Source: Saccharopolyspora rosea (GTDB lineage Bacteria > Actinomycetota > Actinomycetes > Mycobacteriales > Pseudonocardiaceae). Taken from it: DNA of 64,000 bases. Positions 46,541-54,630 of this stretch are shown one piece after another (positions within the stretch are counted from its first letter, which is position 1; every line of letters starts with the position of its first letter). Where the stretch lies: positions 2,294,001 through 2,358,000 of the forward strand of contig NZ_CP102826.1 of the NCBI RefSeq assembly GCF_025643595.1. The letters are read 5' to 3'. A program made the position numbers and the translations under genes. The notes beneath the pieces were generated by a model. That model was not told the DNA's origin. It saw only the letters and a program-made list of their open reading frames with translations, and did not search any database.

Positions 46541-47506
46541 TTACCCGGTGGGTTTGGCGTCGGTGGCGTTCACCGCGGCTCGCAGCGTCCTGGCGAGGGC
46601 GACGGCGTCGTCGACGGCCCAGAAGTGCATGTAGAACAGGCGTGGTTCGTCGGTGAGGCTGTGGTTGTGCAGTTCCACGATGGAGACGCCACCGCTGCGC
46701 AGGGCCCGGATCACCCTCTCGACCTCGGGTGCGGTCATGACGAAGTCGCCGTTGATGGCGGCTTTGCCGCCGCCGACCGGTTGGACGTTGAGGGCGGTGT
46801 TGACGCCCGTGCCCGGCGGTAGGATGTGGCCTGCGTCGGTGACGGTGTCGTTGCGGGCGATGGTAAACTTGTAGATCCCGCCGTCGTCGGTCCCCTTGCG
46901 CCCCAGCGCGTTGTCGATGCCCGCCGTGTCCAGACCGACCGGTGGTGTCTGCGCCGGCGGCGCGGTCGGCGGGGTCGCGGTCGCGTCCAGCGCGGCCCGG
47001 ACGCCCTGTGCGAGGCGCGTCGGGTCGCCCATGCCGTGCACGTGGGTCCACCACACCGGCGGGGTCTGCGCCAGCAGGTGCTTGTGCAGGGCGGTCTGCT
47101 CGATGCCGTGCGACTGCAGCGCGTCGGTGACCGCGGGCAGTTCGTCCTCGGTGACGACGAGGTCGCCCATCAACATCGTGGTGTCGTCGTACCTGGTGAA
47201 GGTGACGTAGCCGCCCAGGGACAGCCCGGGAGCGATGGTGATTCCCCGGGAGACCACGTTGCGCAGGTCCGAGCGGGTCAGCGCGACCCGGTACACCGTG
47301 TTGTTGTCGCTGAACTTGCCCGGGTGCCCCAGCACGTCCGACACGCCCTTCCAGTCGGCGCCGGTCGTGGCGACCGGTTGGTGCGCCCCCGCGCCCCCGC
47401 CCTGACCGCTCGGACCTCCGGGGGCCGGTGCGCCACCCCCGCACCCCGCGAGCGCCGCCAGCAGCAGCGCCGAGACGCCGGCGCCGATCTTGTCTTTGGC
47501 CTGCAT
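46541..47506 (-). CDS. DUF1259 (LppY/LpqO-type) lipoprotein, two tandem domains
   Basis: 321 residues. Lipobox LAALAGCGGG at residues 17-26. Two DUF1259 modules follow (about 50-165 and 195-315), each ending in a His motif: HGIEQTALHKHLLAQTPPVWWTHVHG and GVSIVELHNHSLTDEPRLFYMHFWA. The paired His suggest metal binding on the outer face of the membrane. GGAGGAATCCCC precedes the ATG. It is divergent, 132 bp, from the second two-component regulator, with direct repeats between, so it is a probable target. Confidence 0.88.
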   Translation of the reverse strand: MQAKDKIGAGVSALLLAALAGCGGGAPAPGGPSGQGGGAGAHQPVATTGADWKGVSDVLGHPGKFSDNNTVYRVALTRSDLRNVVSRGITIAPGLSLGGYVTFTRYDDTTMLMGDLVVTEDELPAVTDALQSHGIEQTALHKHLLAQTPPVWWTHVHGMGDPTRLAQGVRAALDATATPPTAPPAQTPPVGLDTAGIDNALGRKGTDDGGIYKFTIARNDTVTDAGHILPPGTGVNTALNVQPVGGGKAAINGDFVMTAPEVERVIRALRSGGVSIVELHNHSLTDEPRLFYMHFWAVDDAVALARTLRAAVNATDAKPTG

Positions 47507-47564
47507 GGGGATTCCTCCTCCAGCAGCGGTTGTGCCACCGTGGTTGCAGGCGTACCTCGCGGAC

Positions 47565-47586
47565 ATGAAGCCGCGATGAAGCCGGG
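47565..47586. promoter_or_regulatory. ATGAAG-N5-ATGAAG direct repeats
   Basis: ATGAAGCCGCG (47565-47575) and ATGAAGCCGGG (47576-47586) give hexamers 11 bp apart, between the DUF1259 lipoprotein gene and the response regulator. A matching element lies at 49727-49743 after the kinase, pointing to one shared OmpR-type regulator. Confidence 0.6.
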
Positions 47587-47638
47587 CGATGACTGTCCAC
47601 CCCGCCGCGGCCGGGCCGCGGCTGGGAGGTGAGCGGCG

Positions 47639-48337
47639 GTGCGGGTGCTGGTCGTCGAGGACGAACCGAAGATGGCGGGCCTGCTGCGGCGCGGTCTGGC
47701 CGAGGAGGGCTACGCGGTGGACGTGTCCGCTGACGGCCCGGAGGGGTTCGGCGCAGCCGTGAGCCGTCCCTACGACGCGGTCGTGCTGGACGTGATGCTG
47801 CCGGGGCTCTCGGGTTTCGAGGTGTGTCGGCGGCTGCGCCGCGATGGGGTGTGGGTGCCCGTGCTCATGCTCACCGCACGTGCCGCGGTCGACGACCGCA
47901 TCACCGGGCTCGACGGTGGGGCCGACGACTACCTGACCAAGCCGTTCCACCTCCCGGAGCTGTTCGCCCGGCTGCGGGCGCTGATCCGCCGCGGGCCGGC
48001 GCCGCGGCCGGTCGTGCTCACCGCGGGGGACCTGTGCGTGGATCCCGCCAGTCGGCGGTGTTGGCGCGGCGGGTGCGAGGTGGGGCTGACGGCCAAGGAG
48101 TACGCGCTGTTGGAGTTGTTCCTGCGCCGCCCCGGCGCGGTCTTCACCCGCGAGGTGCTGCTGGAGCACTGCTGGGACTTCGCCTACGAGTCGCATTCCA
48201 ACGTCGTCGACGTGCACGTCCGGGCGCTGCGCGACAAGATCGACCGCCGGTTCGGCGTCACGTCGCTGGAAACCGTGCGGGGAGCGGGTTACCGGCTGCG
48301 CGCCGATGGTGGCCGTGCACCAGCGAGACCGCGATGA
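47639..48337 (+). CDS. OmpR/PhoB-family response regulator
   Basis: 232 residues. Receiver with VVEDE, phospho-acceptor Asp51 in VVLDVMLPGL, LTAR and TKPF; winged helix with LTAKEYALLELFLRRPGAVFTREVLLEHCW (48089-48178) and RGAGYRLR. GTG 47639. Similar in style to CusR/TcrA-like regulators of actinobacteria. Its stop overlaps the kinase start (ATGA). Flanking repeats suggest it controls the DUF1259 gene and the membrane protein at 49797. Confidence 0.94.
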   Translation: MRVLVVEDEPKMAGLLRRGLAEEGYAVDVSADGPEGFGAAVSRPYDAVVLDVMLPGLSGFEVCRRLRRDGVWVPVLMLTARAAVDDRITGLDGGADDYLTKPFHLPELFARLRALIRRGPAPRPVVLTAGDLCVDPASRRCWRGGCEVGLTAKEYALLELFLRRPGAVFTREVLLEHCWDFAYESHSNVVDVHVRALRDKIDRRFGVTSLETVRGAGYRLRADGGRAPARPR

Positions 48338-49680
48338 TCGCCCGCTGGCCCGTCCGCGTGCGCCTCACCGCCGCGTTCACGCTGGTGATGGCCCTGGTGC
48401 TCGTCGGCGCAGCGGTCGGCACCGTGACCGATTCGCGGGCCTCGCTCGACGAATCGATCACGACGAGCCTGCAGTACCGGCTCCGCGACGTGCAGTCCGC
48501 GGCCGAGGCGGCTTCCCCGGTGCTGCCGAACAGCAGGGACGCGGCCGACCAGGTCCTGCGGGGCGGCCGGGTCGTCGCCGAGTCGCGCGGAGCAGCCGGC
48601 CGGGTGCTGCTGGACCCCGCCGAGCTCGTGGCCGCCGAACGCGGCCCGATCATCGCCGAACATCCCGCGGGCGGGGCCCTGCGCGGTCCGGTGCGCATCG
48701 CCGCCGGCCCGGCGGCGGGTGGATCGCGGGTGGCGGTGGCCGCGGTGAGCCTCGCCGACCGCGACGCCGCGGTCGCCGACCTGGCGCAGGAACTGGGCGT
48801 GGTCCTCCCGCTCGTGCTCGTGGTGGCAGCGGTCGGGGCGTACCTGCTGGCCGCCGCCGCGCTGCGGCCGGTGGAGCGCATGCGCGCCCGTGCCGCCACG
48901 ATCACCGCCGAGGAACCCGAGGAACGGCTGCCCGTCCCCGCGAGCCAGGACGAGCTCTCCCGGCTGGCCACGACGTTCAACGCCCTGCTGTCCCGCCTGC
49001 ACACCGCCCTGGAGCGCGAACGGCGGTTCGTGGCCGACGCCAGCCACGAACTGCGCACCCCGCTGGGTCTGCTCACCACCGAACTCGAACTCGCCCTCCA
49101 GCGGCCGCGCGGCAGCGGCGAGCTCACCGCCGCGCTGCGGTCGGCGCTGGAGGAGACCGAACGACTGTCCAAACTGGCCCAGGACCTACTCCTGCTCGCC
49201 CGGGCCGAACGACCCCGTGAGGAGCACCGCGCCGCTGCGGTCGAGCTGCGCCCCTTGCTCGCGTCGGTCGTGGCGCGGTACGGCACGGCCGCGAACGGCG
49301 ACGTGCGGTTGTGCTGCCCGCCGGGCACGGCGGTGCGCGCCGACCCCGACGAGTTGGACCGGGCGGTGAGCAACCTGCTCGACAACGCGGTCCGGCACGG
49401 CGCCACGCCCGTTGCGGTCCGCGTGCACCGACCGGACACCGGCGTCGTGGCCATCGACGTCTCCGATCGCGGACCGGGCCTGCCGGACGCGTTCCTCTCG
49501 CGGGCGTTCGACCGCTTCACCCGTGCCGACACCGCCCGCACCAGCGGTGGCGCCGGACTCGGCCTGGCCATCACCGCCGCACTGGCCCACCGCAACGGTG
49601 GTCAGGTCACCGCCACCAACGCCGACGGCGGCGGGGCGGTCCTCACCCTCACCGTTCCCGCCGCGTCACCGCGCGCCTGA
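48334..49680 (+). CDS. Membrane sensor histidine kinase
   Basis: 448 residues. TM1 (about 10-30), an Ala-rich extracytoplasmic domain, TM2 (about 158-180), HAMP, HisKA with His238 in DASHELRTPL, and HATPase with DNAVRHG, DRGPGLPD and GGAGLGLAI. Partner of the overlapping regulator. No obvious metal-binding cluster in the sensor loop. Confidence 0.93.
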   Translation: MIARWPVRVRLTAAFTLVMALVLVGAAVGTVTDSRASLDESITTSLQYRLRDVQSAAEAASPVLPNSRDAADQVLRGGRVVAESRGAAGRVLLDPAELVAAERGPIIAEHPAGGALRGPVRIAAGPAAGGSRVAVAAVSLADRDAAVADLAQELGVVLPLVLVVAAVGAYLLAAAALRPVERMRARAATITAEEPEERLPVPASQDELSRLATTFNALLSRLHTALERERRFVADASHELRTPLGLLTTELELALQRPRGSGELTAALRSALEETERLSKLAQDLLLLARAERPREEHRAAAVELRPLLASVVARYGTAANGDVRLCCPPGTAVRADPDELDRAVSNLLDNAVRHGATPVAVRVHRPDTGVVAIDVSDRGPGLPDAFLSRAFDRFTRADTARTSGGAGLGLAITAALAHRNGGQVTATNADGGGAVLTLTVPAASPRA

Positions 49681-49726
49681 CACCGGGGGCCTGCGCGCTC
49701 GACCGTCGTCGGGCACAGCGCCAGGA

Positions 49727-49743
49727 CTTCATCCGGGCTTCAG
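49727..49743 (-). promoter_or_regulatory. CTGAAG-N5-ATGAAG repeat upstream of the 49797 gene
   Basis: Minus-strand reading gives CTGAAG (49743-49738) and ATGAAG (49732-49727), 11 bp apart, near-identical to the repeats at 47565-47586. It is 54 bp upstream of the small membrane protein gene. Confidence 0.55.
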
Positions 49744-49796
49744 GTTCGCCGGGTACACCGATGGTGTTCCCGTCGTCGGGGGGAGGAGGCAGGACG

Positions 49797-50165
49797 ATGT
49801 TGAGCTGGTCGGTCATCCTCTACGGCGCCGTCCTGTCGGCGGTGTTGACCGGCGTGGTGGTCGCGCTGTTGGTGCGGCAGGATCGACCGGCCATCGCGCT
49901 GGTCGCCGCGGCGGGGGCGTTCGCGGGGCCGTTCGCGTGGAACGCGATCCTGCACGCCGCCCGCGCCAGCCAGTTCTTCGTCGATGCGCCCGTCCCCGTG
50001 CTCCCGGTGAGCTGGCAGGACACCGGTTCCGGGGTGTTCGCGACGGCTGTCGCGTCCCTGCTCCTCGGCTTCGGCCCGCTGCGCGACCGACCCGCGCGGA
50101 CCAGCGCCGCACTCGCGCTGACCACCGGGCTCATCGCCTTCCTCGTCGATGTCTACCTGTACTGA
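49797..50165 (+). CDS. Hypothetical four-TM membrane protein
   Basis: 122 residues with about four hydrophobic helices (VILYGAVLSAVLTGVVVALLV, ALVAAAGAFAGPFAWNAIL, ATAVASLLLGFGPL, ALALTTGLIAFLVDVYLY). ATG 49797 follows GGGAGGAGGC. No family recognised. The upstream repeat suggests that it belongs to the regulon of the adjacent two-component system. Confidence 0.72.
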   Translation: MLSWSVILYGAVLSAVLTGVVVALLVRQDRPAIALVAAAGAFAGPFAWNAILHAARASQFFVDAPVPVLPVSWQDTGSGVFATAVASLLLGFGPLRDRPARTSAALALTTGLIAFLVDVYLY

Positions 50166-50204
50166 TCCAGCCGTCGGCGGTCACCACGACGTTCCGGCAG
50201 GGAT

Positions 50205-50597
50205 CTACCAGGCGTTCGTCGGCGGGTCCGGTGCGAGGCCGCCGTCCGGGCCGATGTGGGCGAAGATCTGCTCGACCATGGTGAGCACGTGCGGGTCCTC
50301 GACGGTGTAGATGTGCCGACGCCCCTCCCGGCGCACGTTGATCAGCCCGCCCAGCCGGAGCTTGCTCAGGTGCTGGCTCATCGTGGCGGTGCCCACGCCG
50401 GTGCGCTCGGCCAGGGTGGTGACGTCGTGCACGCCTTTCGCGGCCAGCCACACGGCGTGCAGCCGCGTCGGGTTGCCGAGCAGTGCGAACGTGTTGGCGG
50501 CCGAGGCGAGCTGGGGAGTTGTCGGGTCCGGTCGCTCGTCGTCCGGTGGGTCGGTTTCCGCGCGGTGTGGTCCTGGTTTCGGCATGGCAAAACGCAT
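50205..50597 (-). CDS. ArsR-family transcriptional regulator
   Basis: 130 residues. Winged helix with NTFALLGNPTRLHAVWLAAKG, LAERTGVGTATMSQHLSKLRLGGLINVRREGRRHIYTVED (50298-50417). The usual CxC metal site in the recognition helix is absent, so it may sense something other than a thiophilic metal. ATG 50597 has GGGGAA. It is divergent from a CaCA exchanger, with palindromes between. Confidence 0.87.
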   Translation of the reverse strand: MRFAMPKPGPHRAETDPPDDERPDPTTPQLASAANTFALLGNPTRLHAVWLAAKGVHDVTTLAERTGVGTATMSQHLSKLRLGGLINVRREGRRHIYTVEDPHVLTMVEQIFAHIGPDGGLAPDPPTNAW

Positions 50598-50629
50598 TAT
50601 TCCCCATTCCCCGAGGCGCACGTTGCCTG

Positions 50630-50657
50630 CGACAAAAAATGTCGTCATTTGCGCAAA
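50630..50657. promoter_or_regulatory. ArsR operator candidates
   Basis: CGACA-AAAAA-TGTCG (50630-50644) and the perfect palindrome TTTGCGCAAA (50648-50657), 33-60 bp upstream of the ArsR start, in a locally AT-rich stretch. Confidence 0.55.
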
Positions 50658-50874
50658 GGACGAAATGTGTGGCAGGGTGATGTTCGTTCCGACAGGGGAG
50701 TAGTCCGAACGCCCGCCGATCGACATGCTGAGGACCCGGTCCTCCGGCGGCGGGGTCCGCGCAGCGGGTGGACGAGACCTGCGGTTCCGCAATGGCTGCA
50801 GATGCGACATCGCGGGATCGAGGTCACCTCCGCTCGGTCCCGCAGTGCGCCGGAGAAGGTAGAGGGCTGCGACC

Positions 50875-51939
50875 GTGTGGCATTTCGTCCTGCTGATCGT
50901 GTGCGCGGCGGCGATCTACGTCTCGTGCGAGTGGTTCGTCAACGCCGTGGAATGGCTCGGTCGGCGGCTCGACGTGGGCGGGTTGGCCGTCGGTACCGTG
51001 CTGGCCGCGTTCGGCACCGCGCTGCCCGAGTCGGTGGTGACCCTGGTCGCGGTGACCACCGGGGGCACGGCCGAGGCTCGCGACATCGGCGTGGGCGCGG
51101 CGATGGGCGGCCCGCTGGCGCTCGCGACCGTCGCCTACGGCGTCACCGGGGCGGTGCTGCTGGCCCGGCGGCGCACTCGCGAACTCGTCCCCGCGCGCGC
51201 GGGAACGGAGCACCCAGGCCAACCGCGGCACCAGGGTCCCGCGCGCGAGGTGCTCGCCGGTCGGGCCGATGCGGCGCGGCTGGCCAGGGACCAGCGGTGG
51301 TTCGCGGCCGTGTTCGTCGTCAAGGTCGCGCTCGGACTCGTGGCCTTCGCGTGCAAACCGTGGCTGGGACTGCTGTTCTTCGCCGTCTACGCGGTCTACT
51401 TCTGGCGCGAGATGCGCGGCGGCTCCGCCGACGAGGGCGACCACGACGAGGAGTTGGCGCCGCTCAAGCTGCAGCGCCGCGCGTCCCGACCGGCCACCTG
51501 GGCGGTCGTCGTGCAGACCGTCGGCGCGCTCGCGGTGATCTTCGCGTCCTCCCAGCTGTTCGTGCAGCAGCTCGACGCCGTCGGGCCGGTGCTGGGCCTG
51601 TCGAGCACCGTGACCGCGCTGCTGCTGTCCCCGATCGCCACCGAGCTGCCGGAGATCATGAACGCGGTCATCTGGGTCCGCCAGGGCAAGGTCGGCCTCG
51701 CCCTGGCCAACATCTCCGGCGCGATGATGATCCAGGCCACCGTCCCCAGCGGACTCGGGTTGCTGTTCACCGACTGGCGCTTCGACGGCGCCCTGCTGTG
51801 GTCGGGCGTGGTGACCATCATCGCGATCGGCTACCTGCTGGCCACGCTGCGGGCGCACCGGCTCACGCCGACCCGGCTCGCCGCGGCGGGAGGGCTCTAC
51901 GCGGTGTTCGCCGTCGGACTGGTCTTCGCGCTCGGTTGA
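50875..51939 (+). CDS. CaCA-family sodium/calcium exchanger
   Basis: 354 residues, about ten TM helices in two halves. Alpha-repeats are GTVLAAFGTALPESVVTL and LLLSPIATELPEIMNAVIW, with GAAMGGP and NISGAMM as the paired GN-type turns. A charged loop of about 35 residues separates the halves. It exports divalent or other cations against Na+ or H+. GTG 50875. Possibly under the divergent ArsR regulator. Confidence 0.88.
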   Translation: MWHFVLLIVCAAAIYVSCEWFVNAVEWLGRRLDVGGLAVGTVLAAFGTALPESVVTLVAVTTGGTAEARDIGVGAAMGGPLALATVAYGVTGAVLLARRRTRELVPARAGTEHPGQPRHQGPAREVLAGRADAARLARDQRWFAAVFVVKVALGLVAFACKPWLGLLFFAVYAVYFWREMRGGSADEGDHDEELAPLKLQRRASRPATWAVVVQTVGALAVIFASSQLFVQQLDAVGPVLGLSSTVTALLLSPIATELPEIMNAVIWVRQGKVGLALANISGAMMIQATVPSGLGLLFTDWRFDGALLWSGVVTIIAIGYLLATLRAHRLTPTRLAAAGGLYAVFAVGLVFALG

Positions 51940-52087
51940 GCTGCGCGGTGCTCGGTTCGAGTGCGCTTGCATTTCGTCCTCTGTGGAACGACGCGAAACG
52001 GACTTCCGGGAATGTTCTGCGGTTTTCCCGGTCCGGGCTCGGCGGGTCATGCTTCGTGCGGGGGTGTGCGGGGGTTAGCGTGCCCGC

Positions 52088-53059
52088 ATGGCGCGCACTC
52101 GTTTGTACCGCAACGGCGTTCTGGAGATGGAAGATTTCCCCGTCGCCGACATTTCGGACCACATCGTTGATCCGAACGTCGTGGTGTGGCTGGACTTCTG
52201 CGCACCCACCGCGTCCGACCTGGCCGCGATCAGCGAGGAGCTCGGGCTGCACGAACTCGCCGTCGAGGACGCGGTCAACGCGCACCAGCGCGCCAAGCTG
52301 GACTGCTACGAGACGCATTCGTTCCTCGCGGCGTACTCCGCGCGCGTGGACGAGCGGTCGGGCCGGCTGACCACCTCGGAGGTGGCCGCCTTCGTCACCA
52401 GCCAGGCGCTGGTGACCGTGCGCCGGGACGAGGGCTTCGACATCGACGCCGTGGTGGGTCGGTGGGACTCGACCCCGGGACTGGCCAAGAGCGGCGTCGG
52501 ATTCCTGGTCCACGGTCTGCTCGACTACGTCGTCGACGGCCACTTCGAGGCGGCGCAGGTCCTGGACGACAAGATCGAGGCGCTCGAAGACCTGGTCTTC
52601 GACGACCAGCCCAACCACGCGCACCTCCAGCGCAGTTCGTTCCACCTGCGCAAGAACCTGGTGTACCTGCGGCGCGTGGTCACCCCGATGCGCGAGGTCG
52701 TGAGCGCCCTGATGCGCCCCGATCTGCGGCTGGTCGACGAGGCGCTCACGCCGTACTACAAGGACGTCTACGACCACGTGCTGCGCGCATCGGAGTGGAC
52801 GGAGTCGCTGCGCGACCTGGTCACGACCATCCGCGAAACCCAGCTCAACCTGCAGGGCTACCGGCTCAACATGATCATGAAGAAGGTCACCAGCTGGGCG
52901 GCGATCATCGCCGTCCCGACCGCCGTGACCGGCTTCTACGGGCAGAACGTGCCCTATCCGGGGTTCCAGGAGCCGTGGGGTTTCTGGGCGTCGACGATCG
53001 CGATCATCGTGCTCTCCGCCGGTCTCTACGCCCTGTTCAAGAAGCGCGACTGGCTGTAG
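52088..53059 (+). CDS. CorA-family magnesium/cobalt transporter
   Basis: 323 residues. N-terminal cytosolic alpha/beta domain with LHELAVEDAVNAHQRAKLD, long stalk helix, and two C-terminal TM helices. The selectivity signature reads YGQN (284-287) instead of YGMN, followed by VPYPGF. It should move Mg2+ or related cations as a pentamer. ATG 52088. Confidence 0.9.
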   Translation: MARTRLYRNGVLEMEDFPVADISDHIVDPNVVVWLDFCAPTASDLAAISEELGLHELAVEDAVNAHQRAKLDCYETHSFLAAYSARVDERSGRLTTSEVAAFVTSQALVTVRRDEGFDIDAVVGRWDSTPGLAKSGVGFLVHGLLDYVVDGHFEAAQVLDDKIEALEDLVFDDQPNHAHLQRSSFHLRKNLVYLRRVVTPMREVVSALMRPDLRLVDEALTPYYKDVYDHVLRASEWTESLRDLVTTIRETQLNLQGYRLNMIMKKVTSWAAIIAVPTAVTGFYGQNVPYPGFQEPWGFWASTIAIIVLSAGLYALFKKRDWL

Positions 53060-53444
53060 CGGCCCCGGGGGCCTGGCTGCTCGGACGAGCGGGGCCGGTC
53101 ACCGGCCGCCCAGCAACGACTGCACCACGGCCCGCTGCCGCACGCGCTGACCGGACTCGCCGACGCCGCACCGCCCGCGCGCTCCGGGCGGTCGCGGTTT
53201 CCGTAGCGGTTCGGACGTCGAGGACGCGGAGCGCGCCGCGCGAGAACGCGCGGCCCAGGTGCCGACGAGGCGGGTGTGGTCACCATAAGACCACAGTGGA
53301 CATTCGCGGTGTGAGCATCGCCATCTTCCTCGTCCCAGGGCGGTCCCGGATCACTAGGATGACCCACCGTGCGGGCGGTTCCGGCGATTCGGCGTGCGGC
53401 ATGAGCCGCGTGCTCGTCGGTGAGTCCGCCCTGCGGGAGGCGCT
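53060..53444. other. Non-coding gap with an operator-like inverted repeat
   Basis: 385 bp before the AEC transporter. TGTGGTC-N7-GACCACA (53275-53295) has perfect 7-bp arms and resembles GntR/FadR-type operator size. No regulator gene is adjacent. A 32-codon ORF at 53359-53457 overlaps the transporter start but lacks support. Confidence 0.45.
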
Positions 53445-54365
53445 GTGGGCGGCGTGATCCAGGGTTTCGGGGTCATCGCGGCGATCGTCCTGGTCGGCTA
53501 CCTGCTGGGGCGCCTCGGTGTGCTCGGTGACGCGGCGCGCGAGGTGCTCACCAAGCTGTCCTTCTACGTCGCGACCCCCGCGCTGTTGTTGAAGATGCTC
53601 GCCGGGTCCGACGTCGCGGTGCTCGTCTCGGTGCCGCTGCTGGTGAGCGCGCTGAGCACGTTCTTCGTGGCCGGTCTGTTCGTGGTGCTGGGCGTGCTGC
53701 GCGGGTGGAGCATCCGCCGCACCGCGATCGGTGCGCTGTGCTCCAGCTACGTCAACGCCGGGAATCTCGGCATCCCGATCGCCGTCTACGTGCTCGGCGA
53801 CGCGTCGCTGGTGGCGCCGGTGATGCTGTTGCAGCTGCTGGTGCTCACGCCGCTCGGCCTGACCGTGATCGACCTGGCCGGGCCGGGGAGCAGCGGTGCG
53901 GTCTGGCGGCGGCTGCTGGCGCCGTTCCGCAACCCGATCCTGGTGTGCGCGCTGCTCGGTGTCGCGGTGTCCGCGAGCGGCGGGAAGATCCCGGGTCCCG
54001 TGCTGGAACCGATCTCGCTGCTCGGCGACATGTCGGTGCCGTCGGTGCTGCTGGCGTTCGGGTTGTCGCTGCGCGGCAGCGCACTGCCCGGCGGCGGCCC
54101 GGAGCGGTGGCCGGTGCTGGCGTCGGTGGTGCTGAAGTCGGTGGTGCACCCGCTGTCCGCGTGGGTGATCGGTGCCGGGGTGTTCGGGTTGACCGGGACC
54201 GCGTTGTTCGCCGTGGTGGTCATCGCCTCGCTGCCGGCCGCGCAGAACCTGTTCGCCTACGCCTCGCAGTACGACACCGGGGTGCGGCTGGCGCGGGAGT
54301 CCATCCTGCTGTCGACGATCCTGTCCGTGCCGGTGTTGTTCGCGGTCGCGGCGCTGCTCGGCTGA
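53445..54365 (+). CDS. AEC (auxin efflux carrier-type) permease
   Basis: 306 residues and about ten TM helices. Family hallmarks are YVATPALLLKML in the first repeat, SSYVNAGNLGIPIAVYVLGD with the Asn-Gly crossover, and PAAQNLFAYASQYD near the end. Related bacterial proteins carry organic acids such as malonate or malate. GTG 53445 follows GGGAGG. Last gene before the encapsulin operon. Confidence 0.88.
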   Translation: MGGVIQGFGVIAAIVLVGYLLGRLGVLGDAAREVLTKLSFYVATPALLLKMLAGSDVAVLVSVPLLVSALSTFFVAGLFVVLGVLRGWSIRRTAIGALCSSYVNAGNLGIPIAVYVLGDASLVAPVMLLQLLVLTPLGLTVIDLAGPGSSGAVWRRLLAPFRNPILVCALLGVAVSASGGKIPGPVLEPISLLGDMSVPSVLLAFGLSLRGSALPGGGPERWPVLASVVLKSVVHPLSAWVIGAGVFGLTGTALFAVVVIASLPAAQNLFAYASQYDTGVRLARESILLSTILSVPVLFAVAALLG

Positions 54366-54496
54366 CATCCGCAGCCACGTCGGGTGGTGCCGCGTTCGGC
54401 CCGGTGGCAGACGTGCGAAAGCGATTGGGCTCGACGGGTGATCTCCCACACCTGGGTGGCCGCATCGACCGCTGTGGCAACCACCGCGAGGTGGCT

Positions 54497-54592
54497 CGAT
54501 CACTGATCGTGGCTACTCCGTCTGTTGGATGTCGCTGAGCTGAGTGATCGACGCCTTCCCGGGGGACGCGGCACGATCTTGATCGTTCGATC
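54497..54592 (+). promoter_or_regulatory. Three GATCG palindromes upstream of the encapsulin operon
   Basis: CGATC-ACT-GATCG (54497-54509), ACGATC-TT-GATCGT (54573-54586) and GATCG-TT-CGATC (54581-54592), the last two overlapping. All lie within 135 bp of the ATG at 54631. A further stem CCACC-GCGA-GGTGG is at 54481-54494. This looks like a multi-site operator for a developmental regulator (inference). Confidence 0.55.
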
Positions 54593-54630
54593 TCGGGGGG
54601 CTCTGGATTCCAGCGCGATTGGTGGGTGTG

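Noticed and set aside
53359..53457. 32-codon ORF overlapping the AEC start as a leader peptide
   Set aside because: No ribosome binding site, no regulatory codon run and no hairpin pair for attenuation.
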